From Trichoplusia ni (lineage: Eukaryota; Arthropoda; Insecta; Lepidoptera; Noctuidae), in NCBI RefSeq assembly GCF_003590095.1, contig NC_039478.1, forward strand, positions 11,904,001-11,968,000: a DNA stretch of 64,000 nucleotides. Direction: 5' to 3'. Below the pieces are notes generated by a model. It did no database searches, was not told the origin of the DNA, and saw nothing but the letters and a program-made list of their open reading frames with translations. The position numbers and the translations under genes were made by a program. Positions 1 to 10,410 of this stretch are shown piece by piece (position 1 is the stretch's first letter; the number at the start of each line of letters is the position of its first letter).

Positions 1-261
1 CCATTTACCTAAATAATTACAAATGAACCATTCTTAAAACATTACTCAGCCACAGAAAAACCTTCAAATTTTACTAAAAGTACGTCAAACACTTAGTATT
101 CGTCTTCTATTTCCATTTCGCGTCTTAATTACGTAATTTATAACATTAAGTGTCCCTCATTGTCGGTAAACGACGAGTAAAAAATATTTCGACGAAAATG
201 ATATTTAATATCCCACTTAGGTCTGCCCGCCTACCAACGGCTCTCAAAGCGCTTATTGCAG

Positions 262-320
262 CTGTGGGAGCGAGACAGCGCACTACATGGCGTAGAGGGG
301 CTCTCTCTCTATCTCTTTTG
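262..320. repeat. Short palindromic repeat, copy 1
   Basis: The segment GAGCGAGACAGCGC is followed by TGGCGTAG and GGCTCTCTCTCT, so the two ends are roughly inverted copies. A close relative lies at 9526-9575 with the same order: AGCGAGACAG, then GCTCTACA, then TGTAGCGCTCTCTCGCT. Two related copies in one window suggest a dispersed, self-complementary repeat of moths. The family is not named, and full element ends were not found. Confidence 0.45.
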
Positions 321-477
321 CACAAACGAAACAATCGTAGTAGTTGTAGGGCCTTTGAAGTTTTGAAGGTTATTGTATCCTGCTATTAAGAACTCCATGT
401 AAAAGTATTTCTAGAAGATTCGTTTTAATTAATTTTGTGTCCCCTATTCACGGGTTTATGTCGTCCGCAAGAAGCCA

Positions 478-525
478 GCCCATGTAAGCCTCCCAAAAGG
501 CCGCCTTTGAAAGGCTTACATAGGG
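478..525. repeat. Long near-perfect hairpin
   Basis: Two 10-base arms, ATGTAAGCCT (482-491) and AGGCTTACAT (512-521), are exact inverted copies. Inside them, CAAAAGG and CCTTTG pair again with one bulge around a CCG loop. Outside them, CCC and GGG extend the stem past one unpaired A. The result is a nested stem-loop of about 46 nt. No flanking duplication or gene context was seen, so whether it is a foldback element, an RNA hairpin or part of a repeat is open. Confidence 0.55.
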
Positions 526-1637
526 ACATGGGTTCAACAAGCGAAGGCCTACTAAAGCCTTTACTTTAAAATAAAGAGGTCTACACTATTTTTTAAGCCT
601 GTGATTCCACTTTAGAGATGTCAACCTACTTTGATATTCTGTTTTTTTTTTGCTATTGGTTTTAAAAACCTTTTTGCTTATTGAACCTACATAGGTTTTA
701 AAAAGGTACATGATAGTCACACACGCACGCCAAAGGCTGTGTTATCGGCATAAGCATGTTCATAGCTCTTATTTTATTTGCCACGCCCGTATCGTTTTGT
801 TCACCAAACGCTAATTTTTGATGGAAATTATCTTCGATATTTTTAAGTAACTTTTGTATTATTATTTCGTATTACTTGCTAAATGTCAAACATATTAGTT
901 TGACATCAATGTTTTACACTCATAACATGCGTCGTGTGTGCTTCAGCAAAACATGTAATACAGCAATCGATTCGCAACCGAATGCCGAAACTACATTCTC
1001 TTAAAATAAACATATATGTAAGAAATTCAGGATCTGTGTTTCGGTTTTACTGTTTGACATTTGAGGTTGTAAACGGAATCGTTGTCTTGTTCAAATACTA
1101 CTACGGGTTTGTATGGAAATGTATTGATCTTGAATTACATGTAAAAGTTAGGTACTATGTATTCTTACTTAAATGAAGTTATTGCTCAACTAAGCATAAT
1201 TATTGAAAAATAAATTTGTAAAGTAACAAAAATACCTTAAAAGTTCTTTAAGTTTAAGTCTTTTGTCCTCGAGTTAAAGTTTCATTTAGCTACACATTTT
1301 TAGGGATTTTTATTTTCATTTATGACGTATTTTCATACAACAATAAATACTTAAAAGAAAATCAAGGTTAAGCAACCGTCGTCACGTCCTTAAGTTTTTT
1401 GGGTGAACCATAACCGATTTGTTTTTCTTTATATTCTGTTTTGCGTGTCCGACTCGCTCTTGACCGCTTATAAGTACTAAGAATCTTTTCAAAATTGCCC
1501 AGGTACCTCCTGAAATCATATGAAAAACAATAATAAAAGTCTAAATGAAGATTCACAACATAATTGCTATGTCAAAGGACTATTGACTAAGACATATTGT
1601 GTATTCATATTTATGCTCAGATGATTGGCTCTTCAGT

Positions 1638-1740
1638 GCCATGCATTTACATAACACACATATACATACACACCTCACATGTATATGCCTGTATGTAGTA
1701 GTAACTTACACACACATACATATTATAGGTGTATAGTAGT
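1638..1740. repeat. CA/TA-rich low-complexity stretch
   Basis: Irregular runs of CACA, TATACATA and ACACACATACATA make a degenerate dinucleotide-rich tract. No regular unit holds for more than a few copies. Confidence 0.5.
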
Positions 1741-3208
1741 TTGTAATTTATGGGTGCCAAACTGTGTACACCGATAACACAGAATTACGTTGCTCATTGA
1801 TTGATGCAGACAAATATCTCTGGATTAATTAGTACCGTGCTTAATATCGCATAATTAACTTGGTAAATATAGTCTTGAACGGTTCCGTAATGAATGAACT
1901 ATGAGTCAATGGAGCTTGTTTTGTCAGTAATGAACATTGTTGGTACAGCGATTGTATTGAATGCTGTAGTTTTGTTATTTTTTTGTTTTACTTTGATTGG
2001 ATATTATAATATAATAACAGCTTATAGATGTGGGTAAGAGCCTCTTCCTTTTTAGGAAAGTTTTGAGCATTAATCACAACACAAGCTAACTGTATAGTTT
2101 AATGCTGTTTTTTTTTTGTAAACTGATTCTAAGTATATTCTTAATGTTGTGATGGCCTAGCGAATTGATTATTGAATTCGTTAGAACGTATTTGCTGGTT
2201 TGTACTGTCAGCCATGAGGTGCTTTGCAAATTTTGCAATTTCGAAAATATTAAAGACACAAATGCAATGTATTTTAGTCTATTCGGCACAAGCAGTACTT
2301 TTCCAGGTTTACTATATTGACGTTTTTGCACATTTGTGTAAAACACACAATATGAACATAACTTAAAAATTAGGTATTTTAAACATTGGTTTTTGAAATG
2401 CTCACCACACTCTTTTAATAGTAAAACTGTTTCAACTTAAAATAATTAACACGTGTCGTAAGTACATATCACAATCAGGATATAAATGTTAGTAAATTAA
2501 TATCCGGCGCGAGATACACCGCCATATTGAAAACGTTTGCCATTTGCAGAATTAATCAAATATCTGTACTCCTAGTTATCGAAACAAGATATTAGTTTTG
2601 AGTAACAAAACTACATATTACATATAATTTTACAAATTCCCGGATAGGTAACTCGTTTTAGTTTAAATTTGTTTTGTCCTTGGTTACAATTTACGAGGGT
2701 CGACCTGAAGGCTTTAAATACATTGTAATTTAATCTCTCCTGTCCCGAATCAAGAGATAAAGTTTGCGTGTTTCTAACTTTAATTTTGTTAATAAGTTTT
2801 AGTAGCAATATTTGGTCAATAAAAGTAGATTGTTCAAATGTTTGAGAATATTATTAATGTATTTAAAATACGACGGTTACATAATCTGAAAAAAGAAATG
2901 AATCTTATTATTCTAAAATTTGAGAAACAAAAATGTAAACAGTTTACCAAAATTTCAACGTAAAGTTTCGAAATCAAATTTTTACTTAATAAGTTAAAAA
3001 ACCCGAAAATAGCCTCTAAAGTATATTTTTGTAGGTTAACAAAAACGGTAAATAAATTGATCACTTCAATCACTAGGCACATTGAGTAACTTGATGAATT
3101 AAAACAAAAATCCCGCGGGAAACCGTTTACAAAAGAAAAATCTACGCGAATGCTGAAGAATTGATGATTTATTTTCTTCGCGAAAATTCCTACGCGATTC
3201 AAGATAAC

Positions 3209-3213
3209 ATTTT
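3209..3213 (+). repeat. Target-site duplication, left copy (ATTTT)
   Basis: The five bases ATTTT directly before the 5' LTR recur directly after the 3' LTR at 6647-6651. A 5-bp duplication is the expected footprint of copia-type integration. Its preservation shows that both outer ends of the element are intact. Confidence 0.85.
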
Positions 3214-3412
3214 TGTTGGAGGTTGCATAATACTTATAGGCCCTTACTGGCCGTTGTTTGTAATCTGTCACATGATGACGTAAAATCATATTTTATATAT
3301 GATGAAGTTGTTGTTCCAAATAAATGTCTGTGACGGACGAATGTGTTTTCGTTGTAGTGATATAATTATAATATAATCGGCACTCACAGCGTTCTCTGAA
3401 CATTTTCCAATA
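3214..3412 (+). repeat. 5' LTR of copia element
   Basis: The 199-bp repeat starts TGTTGGA and ends TCCAATA, giving short imperfect inverted ends. It matches the 3' LTR at 6448-6646 base for base by eye. Likely signals inside are a CRE-like TGACGTAA (3276-3283), a TATA-like TATATAT (3294-3300) and an AATAAA polyadenylation hexamer (3319-3324). The terminal dinucleotides are TG...TA instead of the usual TG...CA. The end is fixed by the target duplication and by the primer site starting at the next base. Confidence 0.93.
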
Positions 3413-3426
3413 GGTTATGGGCCCAG
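3413..3426 (+). promoter_or_regulatory. Primer-binding site, initiator tRNA-Met anticodon region
   Basis: GGTTATGGGCCCAG lies immediately after the 5' LTR. It is complementary to the anticodon stem-loop region of insect initiator tRNA-Met (CUGGGCCCAUAACC). Copia elements typically prime from an internal tRNA-iMet fragment of this kind, not from the tRNA 3' end, so this supports the copia assignment. Confidence 0.85.
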
Positions 3427-3485
3427 GATCCCTGTAAAAGTGTTCGATTAGTAAAAAGAAGGTAAAAAATAAAAAACAAAATTCA

Positions 3486-4169
3486 ATGATGACAGACGAA
3501 CAAAACTCGTCGTCAGGTTCCATTTGCGGAATCAAAAAACTTGAAGGTGCTGCAGGCTTCGAGGTTTGGAAATTCCAAGTTCAAAATTACTTAGAATGCA
3601 AAAACTGGTGGGTGGCTGTAGAAGCCGAGAAGGTCACTCCAGAGCTCAAAGAAGCCGATCGAAAGGCACGAACTACCATCTGTCTTCTATTAGAGCCTTC
3701 GTGCTTCGCTCACGTCTATAATGGAAAGTCAGCGCGTGAGGTATGGCTGAAATTATGTGGAGCGTACGAAGACAAAGGCTGGGGAAGACGTATATCACTT
3801 CAACGTCAATTATGGGCGTGTAAGTTGGAGAACTTTGAAAATATGGAGAAATATATATCAAAAGTTACATCTCTAGCGCACCAATTGATGTCAATAGACG
3901 CGAAAGTCTCAGACGACTGGATTATTTCCATTTTACTTGCCGGCCTAACTTCGGATTACAACCCGATTGTAATGGCGATAGACAATAGTGGAAAGGAGAT
4001 TAGCTTGGAGCAAATAAAAACCAAATTACTTCAAGAAGCTAATCGTCAAGCAGAATCAACTGAAGCTGGTGAGCAAGCATGTTTATCTAAGCAAGAAGTT
4101 TTGGGCCGAAGCAGTACGTACCGTAGTTTATTTAAAGAATCGAAGCCCCACAAAGGCTGTCACGAATAA
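3486..4169 (+). pseudogene. copia gag, N-terminal part, truncated and fused out of frame
   Basis: The frame starts at an ATG-ATG pair 73 bases after the LTR and encodes 227 residues. Residues about 12-195 look like the copia-type gag capsid region (the UBN2/DUF4219-like fold): an early KLEGAAGFEVWKFQVQNYLE segment, AREVWLKLCGAYEDKGWGRR, and later SILLAGLTSDYNPI. Gag normally continues to a CCHC zinc knuckle, which is absent here. After about residue 198 the frame runs out of phase into integrase DNA, and the last 25-30 residues are unrelated readthrough ending at TAA. The product would be a truncated capsid-like protein without its nucleic-acid-binding tail. Confidence 0.85.
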
Positions 4170-6255
4170 GGTACCAGAAGAACTTTGGACTGGTATGAAA
4201 GTAAACTTGAGCCATTTAAAAATATTTGGATGTTTGGCGTTTGCATTGAAACCCAAACAGAAAAGGCAAAAGCTTGATGTGAAGACTGAAGCCTTGATTT
4301 TTATTGGATATTGTGAGCTTACTAAAGGTTACCGGCTTGTGCATCCTCAGACTGGAAAAATAACAGTTGCAAGGGATGTGAAGTTCTTGGAAAATGTGTT
4401 TCCTGGCGATGGTACGAGAGTGACGAAAAACGCAGTTGTTCCTATGTCAATTGAAGAGGAACGAAATGAACCTGCGATATTGGATGTATTGCCTGATGTC
4501 CACTCAAACAGTGAAGAAGATTTTCAGGATGCAGATACAGGAAGTACCGAACCTAGTACAATTGAAAACGTCAGTACTGAAAGTACTGAGCAGAGTACCG
4601 AGTTGAGTATCGAACCGAGATACAATCTACGTTCACGGAAGCAAGTTGACTACTCCAGCACGTGTATCAACGCACTCGCGGCAATTGATGGTGATCCGAC
4701 GACTGTAGAGCAGGCACTAGCTAGGCCTGATCGTGAACTGTGGCAGAAGGCCATGAATGATGAGCTGCAATCGTTGAAGGAGAACCAGACGTGGACACTG
4801 GTCAACTTACCACGTGACAAGAAGCCGATTCAATGCAAATGGGTCTTTAAGATTAAGCGAGATAGCGATGGTAAGGTCTCAAAGTACAAAGCTAGGCTTG
4901 TAGCGAAAGGATTTACTCAGGTACGTGGCGTAGACTATAACGAAACTTATTCCCCTGTGGTTAGGAGCTCGACTTTGCGACTTTTATTCTCATTAGCTGT
5001 AGAATATGATTGGGACATAGATCATTGGGACGTGACGACTGCTTTCCTTTACGGTAATCTAAAGGAAGATATTTATATGATGCAACCTGTAGGTGCTATC
5101 ACCAAAGGTCAGGAGACTAAGGTATGCAAATTAAATAGGTCGTTGTATGGTCTCAAGCAAGCTTCGAATGCTTGGTTTACAGAATTTGACCAAGAGATGC
5201 TGCGTCTAGGTTTCACGCAATCGAAAATAGAGCCATGTTTATACCAAAAATGGTTAGGAGATGAGGGTAGAATAGTTGTAGTTATTTACGTTGATGATAT
5301 TTTTATTTTTTGTAGCCTTATATACAAAAATGAAAAAGAAAAGTTGAAAAGTGAGTTATTAAAAAAGTTTAAGATTAAGGATCTAGGTCATGCAAGACAT
5401 GTTTTAGGCATGAGACTTAGGAGGGACAAGGATGTTATTTTCCTTGATCAAGAACAGTATGTTATTAATGTTTTAAAGGAGTTTGAAATGACAGACTGTA
5501 AACCAGTCATTACCCCGATGGAAGCTGGTCTTAGACTGGAGAAAGCTTCGGATTCCGCCTGTAGGTTGCCGTATCAAAATCTGGTAGGATGCCTAAACTA
5601 TTTAGCTCAAAATAGTAGACCGGATATTGCACATGCCGTTAGCGTTTTATCACAGTTTAATTCGTGCTATGACGAAATTCATTACCGGTGTGCTAAACGA
5701 GTGCTTAGGTATCTGAAAGGGACATCTGATTTTACGCTTACTTTCCGAAAGTCGGGAAAATTAGAACTTATTGGCTTCGTGGACGCGGATTGGGGGGGGT
5801 CATATGATAGAAAATCCTTTACAGGTCTAATATTTAAATTAGGCGAGAGTTTAATAACGTGGGAGAGTCGCAAGCAACGATGTGTGGCTCTGTCCTCAAC
5901 TGAGGCGGAGTATATAGGTCTTAGCCAGGCTTCAAAGGAAGCGATTTATTTAAGAAATTTGTTAAGAAGCTTAACAAATGATAGTTTAGCCAATCCCGTG
6001 GTCATTTATAATGACAATCAGTCTGCACATCACATAGCGAGAAACAAGATGAACCATAATAGGACGAAGCATATCGATATTAGGTTCCACTTTGTTCGCG
6101 AAGCGATATCGAATGAGGCGGTTGAAGTGCGGTACGTCCCTTCACAAGAAATGGTGGCAGATATGTTAACAAAGTCTCTGTCAGGCCCCAAGATAAAATT
6201 AGCTCTAGCAAGATTACCCATCAAGAGGGCGGGTAGTGAAAGTGGTATAACTTAA
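4069..6255 (+). pseudogene. copia pol remnant: integrase C-terminus, reverse transcriptase, RNase H
   Basis: The open frame covers 728 codons, but its first codon is GTG at the deletion junction and is not a credible start. Residues about 7-108 are the integrase C-terminal part (LSKKFWAEAV, then the copia-type GCLAFALKPKQKRQKL and GYRLVHPQTGKITVARDVKF). Residues from about 223 form the RT: ELWQKAMNDEL, KWVFKIKRDSDGKVSKYKAR, catalytic Asp321 in WDVTTAFLYG, and YVDD at 407-410. RNase H follows, with Asp572 in GFVDADW, Glu612/614 in STEAEY, Asp649 in IYNDNQSA and Asp670 in KHIDIR. The frame is free of stops. Protease and the integrase HHCC and DDE parts are missing. Translation would need frameshifting from gag or internal initiation, so it is scored as a remnant. 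Confidence 0.92.
4077..4092 (+). other. Internal deletion junction, gag to integrase
   Basis: Upstream of here the gag frame is readable, and downstream the integrase and RT frame is readable, shifted by +1. Both frames read Leu-Ser-Lys across the same bases: gag-frame LSKQ at residues 200-203, and pol-frame LSKK just before FWAEAV. This suggests recombination at a few bases of shared sequence. The exact breakpoint cannot be fixed without an intact relative. Confidence 0.7.
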
Positions 6256-6447
6256 GTTTTTGATATGTTGTATTTGTATTTGTGTTGTACAATTAATAGG
6301 TAAAGTTTTTATGATGGTGTAATCTCTGTTTTTTGTTTATTTTTAATGTGTTTGTGCTATGTGTAGATATAGGTACAGTTAAGTACAATATATTTGTGTA
6401 CTTGCTAGCCTTAAGGGTGCGTACACATGTGGCAGATTAAGGGTGCG
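6256..6447 (+). other. copia 3' untranslated region with purine-rich tract
   Basis: This 192-bp AT-rich stretch lies between the RNase H stop and the 3' LTR. The bases abutting the LTR, AAGGGTGCG (6439-6447), sit where the polypurine tract belongs and resemble the G-rich tract ending in GCG of Drosophila copia. The 11-mer TTAAGGGTGCG occurs twice, at 6411-6421 and 6437-6447. Confidence 0.7.
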
Positions 6448-6646
6448 TGTTGGAGGTTGCATAATACTTATAGGCCCTTACTGGCCGTTGTTTGTAATCT
6501 GTCACATGATGACGTAAAATCATATTTTATATATGATGAAGTTGTTGTTCCAAATAAATGTCTGTGACGGACGAATGTGTTTTCGTTGTAGTGATATAAT
6601 TATAATATAATCGGCACTCACAGCGTTCTCTGAACATTTTCCAATA
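6448..6646 (+). repeat. 3' LTR of copia element
   Basis: This 199-bp copy shows no difference from the 5' LTR when read side by side. The polyadenylation hexamer is at 6553-6558. It is followed directly by the right target-site duplication. Confidence 0.93.
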
Positions 6647-6651
6647 ATTTT
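6647..6651 (+). repeat. Target-site duplication, right copy (ATTTT)
   Basis: ATTTT directly follows the final CCAATA of the 3' LTR and matches the five bases before the 5' LTR. This places the outer boundary of the element exactly. Confidence 0.85.
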
Positions 6652-6964
6652 CAATTTAATATTATGTTTCAAGTAGGATTTTTTACTTGAAAACTATTTA
6701 CTGTAATAAATACTGGCAGCTAATAAATTACACTTTGACATATAATCGATCACTCACAATAAAAAAGAAAATTTCTTGGAAAAAACTGTTTGAAAATTGA
6801 ATGGCTTAATTTTATCGAAAACATGATAAAGGATTTCAAAAAGAAGATTAATTAAAATTTAAAATAAAATTTTACTTAACGTGTAGAGAATGAGCATAAA
6901 AATAATTTCCTTTGACATTATCTGTTACAAGTCAATCACGATTGCGGTATATGAAACCACGCTG

Positions 6965-7110
6965 TCGCAACTTACTTATATGTATATTTGAAAACACAGA
7001 CAAATATAAGTAAATTGAATCAGGGCACAGAACATTTGTCCTGGGTGGACTGGGTGGGAGTCGACTCTACTACTACTACCACTGTTACTAACCACTAGAC
7101 CAACAGACCA
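6965..7110 (-). mobile_element. tRNA-derived SINE, degenerate copy
   Basis: Read on the minus strand from 7110, it begins GTTGGTCTAGTGGTTAGTAA, an A-box-like segment that nearly equals the start of the SINE at 35708. It continues with a damaged B-box region (GTCGACTCCCACCCA), then CAGGACAAATGTTCTG and an AATTT-ACTTATA body, in the same order as the 35.7-kb copy. The ATT-rich tail is not clear. It is an old, partly deleted member of the same family. Confidence 0.7.
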
Positions 7111-7317
7111 GTCATCACTAATGTATTACCACAATGACTAGTTTTCTCATAACATTACTATTCCCAGTACATTTAATTATCCCACGCCCAAGGAGTTAGT
7201 CATGTCCAGGTGTAGTTACTCGCAGCTGATGTTAAGACAATAATAATATTAATCATTCAAAAACTACGTACAATCTATTACCCAAAATTAAATCAAATAT
7301 TAATAGTAGAAGTTTTT

Positions 7318-7405
7318 AAGGGTCCTGTATCAAACTTATCTATCCGTCTGACACCAGGTTGTATCTCATGAACCGAGACAAACAGTTCAAATTTTTAACA
7401 TTACC
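7318..7405 (-). repeat. Dispersed ~250-bp repeat, partial copy A
   Basis: On the plus strand, GGTCCTGTATC is followed by CCGTCTGACACCAGG, TGTATCTCATGAACC and then ACAGTTCAAATTTTTAAC. These are the complements of the core of the fuller copies at 11836 and 54100. I recognise this family as common in lepidopteran genomes but cannot name its class. Confidence 0.65.
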
Positions 7406-7496
7406 TCTGAACACACAAATATAATTTATCTGTTTATTTGAACACTACTACCCCAATAATTGTCTTCTACTCTAATTCTAATACACCCAAAGATTG

Positions 7497-7575
7497 TCCT
7501 TGGAAGATCGCCATTAGCGATAAAACCATTGTATATACAAATGTATTTTAATGATATTTCTTTTGTATTTTATTC
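7497..7575 (+). repeat. Possible non-LTR 3' tail fragment
   Basis: GGAAGATCGCCATTAGCGAT followed by AT-rich sequence resembles a lepidopteran non-LTR retrotransposon 3' UTR motif (a short GATCGC / GCGAT hairpin before a pyrimidine-rich tail). The match is from memory of the pattern and is weak beyond the first 30 bases. Confidence 0.35.
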
Positions 7576-9525
7576 AATTGGTGTGTAGCCTGGTAGAAGG
7601 GAAATAAAATGTAGTTGTAAGAAAACAAAATTGGATGGCGTTTGGCTAACAAATGTCTTATTGTTGTTTGCGCGGCTGTAATACGAGCCATTACTCAAGA
7701 TAAGCGAGTAGGCTGTGATAACGTTACGTAAAGAGATTTGCACCTATGACCTCAAGCTGGGTTTAGTACATACATACGTTATATTGGATATTTTTTCTTA
7801 CATTGTATGTGTGAATGAACAGAACTGTCTACTTTGGAAAAAAAATACTCCCAATTTTGTAGGTATTGTTGCATGTGTGTTTAAATTTCAGTTAGCTTTT
7901 ATTAGACACGTTTGACTTGATGTACCTACTGGATACATGAAATTATGAACTGGATGTAATCGATAAAAAATAATACGTTGACTAACACTTACATTCTAGA
8001 AAGCCTAACCTAAATATCAGAATTTACCAACCAACTTTTGCTCTACCAACCAAAGAGTTCAATTTCCAAAAAACAAAAAAGACGATCGAAGTATCAACTC
8101 CATCATCAAAGCTCGTAATCTTTGTCAAAGAATAAATTAAACACAGAGGTATCAAGTCGGTCAAATGGATAACACAGCCAAAGGCACCGCCGAGGCAAAT
8201 TAAATGAAACGGAAAAGTGAATAAAAAGGTAAAAAGGGACATCGGCCTCACCCCTTGACCCCAGATAAGGGGGAATTGCTAAAGTTATTTTTCTTTAATT
8301 ATAACTGACTTGAAGGTATTGAGTATCGCCAATTATATTGCTCTTTAATTACAATGAGATGTAAATAAATGGAAAGTAATTAAAAAAATCGTGGATTACT
8401 AAATTTGTTGATAGATGTTTGTGCTTTTGTTAATTTCTAGTAAGTACAAGGCGTATTTTTATGATAGAAATAGTATTTTAATAACATTTAACCTCTTTTT
8501 TAAAAGAAGATTTATGCCTTTTCTAGTTTCGTTTTCTTCAAATTCTCAAAACAATATAACCAATAATACCCTTTATATTTCCCCAATTTCTCAGCATAAT
8601 ACAAAAACCGTAAGACAACATTACTCTACACCCCACACATGTATACATACGCTACAATCGATTTCCCAGCATGGTGTACGATATATTACCTGAAACCACA
8701 AAAGAAAAATATGTTAACACAATATTTCATTCGAAGAACTATGAAATTGCCTGCCACGTGTTTTGGAATTAGGTCAAATGGGTTCATTGAATTAGCTCAG
8801 CAATCTGGTTATACAGCCTTTAATATGTGCCAGTAGGCTGTCTGTTTCGCGATGATTTAGTTTGTCTAGTTATCAAATTAGATCGGATTTGTGTATTGCC
8901 TTGTTGGCCTATTTTGAGAGACGGATGGGTTAGCAGTAATGGGTTTAATCACTCATTTTCAGATTGGAATATTTATGCAAGGAAATTTTATAGAAACTAC
9001 GAGCTTAGTAGGTACGTCAATAACAAGGTGCATACATAAAACGATACAATATTTGATGGATCATTTTTTACTAAATATTATGAATATAATACAAACAATA
9101 TGTAATTCAGTAACAGACCTATAAAAAAAAACGATTAAAAGTTGTTTTTAGGTCTGCATACAAGATACTTCTTCACATCATCTTGCAGTACAAATACAAA
9201 AATTGCAAAATCATTTTTCCAAAACATCGACATCAACGTGTATATATATTTAAAACTGATTACAACCAACTAATCCTGGTATCATGACAATATCGCGAGG
9301 TAAACAGTGGTATCAACACGCACATTCGCAACACTTAATGAAATTAATTTGTAACATTAAAATCTCTTACACACGTACAGCCAACACGATTTGAATAAAT
9401 AAGTCTCAGTATACAAACACAATTATCACGGATTCATCTAAATAACACGCACGTTATTTGACTAAATTCATTTAAAATTGTACTGTGACTGTACCATTAG
9501 ACTTAAAAACAGAACTCTTGTTGGC

Positions 9526-9578
9526 GTGGAAGCGAGACAGGGCTCTACACTTTGTAGCGCTCTCTCGCTTTAACAATG
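9526..9578. repeat. Short palindromic repeat, copy 2
   Basis: AAGCGAGA and TCTCGCTT are exact inverted arms around GCTCTACAC and TTTGTAGCG. The order of motifs matches the copy at 262-320, supporting a shared dispersed foldback repeat. Confidence 0.5.
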
Positions 9579-10410
9579 GTAAAAGTTTTTCTTTTTCAGT
9601 TTTGTAGTTAGCGGGTGATCTAATGATTGTAGTTGACTACACTTGTATTTCGCAGCTGTAGAAATAATTTTTTCATTCTTCTTTCTTACTGATTTATATT
9701 ATTATGTACAGAGTGACCGTATTATTACGGTTTGGAATAGATTTTCAGATTATTTTACGTTTAAAAAGGAGAATGATTGAGACGTATGCTATTATTTGCG
9801 CTGATTTTAATACTTTAACGAAGCCTTATTGTGTGAGTTTATGATTATTTAAATTTCAAATAGTCATCAGTCTTATATAGGCAATTACAATTGGACGTGC
9901 TTTTACTTGCTTTCCTATTAACTCTATGATTTACACGTAGATAAAATCTACATTTTCCAAATAAAGAACCTATGATTTATGTCCAGACCCAAAATCGACA
10001 AAAAAATATGACACAAATACACCAACCTGTATATATAACACATATTACATAACACGTTAACAGATCAAAACAGGTGAGGAAAATAAGGAAAACATACACA
10101 ATTAACGTACGTGGAAATCAGTAGATCAAGACGTATGTGGTTCATTACAGTAATACGAATAGATTCGCGGCTTTCCGTGCGAGCTCGGAAAAACCACACC
10201 CTGTGTTTTTGACTTACGAATATGTACATTGTGTATTGTTATTTAGATGGTAATAAATTGTTATGTATTTGTATAAATTGTAAATTGTATAAAGGTTAAG
10301 AGGAGATTTGGTTATTATTTTTGTGATATAGATACTTTTTTGAGATCACTCAAGTAGAAGAGATTGAACTGTTTGACTGAACTTTGAACTCGTGTCACTG
10401 TGTACGAAAT

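Larger units (their letters stand above)
1..3208. other. AT-rich non-coding flank, no supported gene
   Basis: I see no credible gene here. Open frames are short and rich in Phe, Ile, Lys, Asn and Tyr, as expected for chance frames in AT-rich DNA. The recognisable structures are a palindromic repeat near 0.27 kb, a strong hairpin near 0.5 kb, and a CA/TA-rich low-complexity stretch near 1.64-1.74 kb. The DNA runs without interruption into the copia insertion site. Confidence 0.7.
3214..6646 (+). mobile_element. Ty1/copia LTR retrotransposon, internally deleted, non-autonomous
   Basis: The 3.43-kb element has 199-bp LTRs, an ATTTT target duplication, an initiator-tRNA-Met-type primer site, a gag N-terminal region, an integrase C-terminal region, and a complete reverse transcriptase and RNase H. 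The domain order with integrase before reverse transcriptase, and the YVDD box, place it in Ty1/copia. An internal deletion near 4077-4092 has removed the rest of gag, the protease and most of integrase, so it cannot transpose alone. Full-length copia elements are usually around 5 kb, so I infer a loss of roughly 1.5 kb or more. Apparently identical LTRs point to a recent insertion. The deletion may predate insertion, with mobilisation in trans, or have followed it. Confidence 0.95.

Noticed and set aside
2834..3289. 151-codon minus-strand open frame
   Set aside because: It is Phe/Ile/Asn-rich and extends into the 5' LTR of the copia element, so it is a chance frame crossing an insertion boundary.
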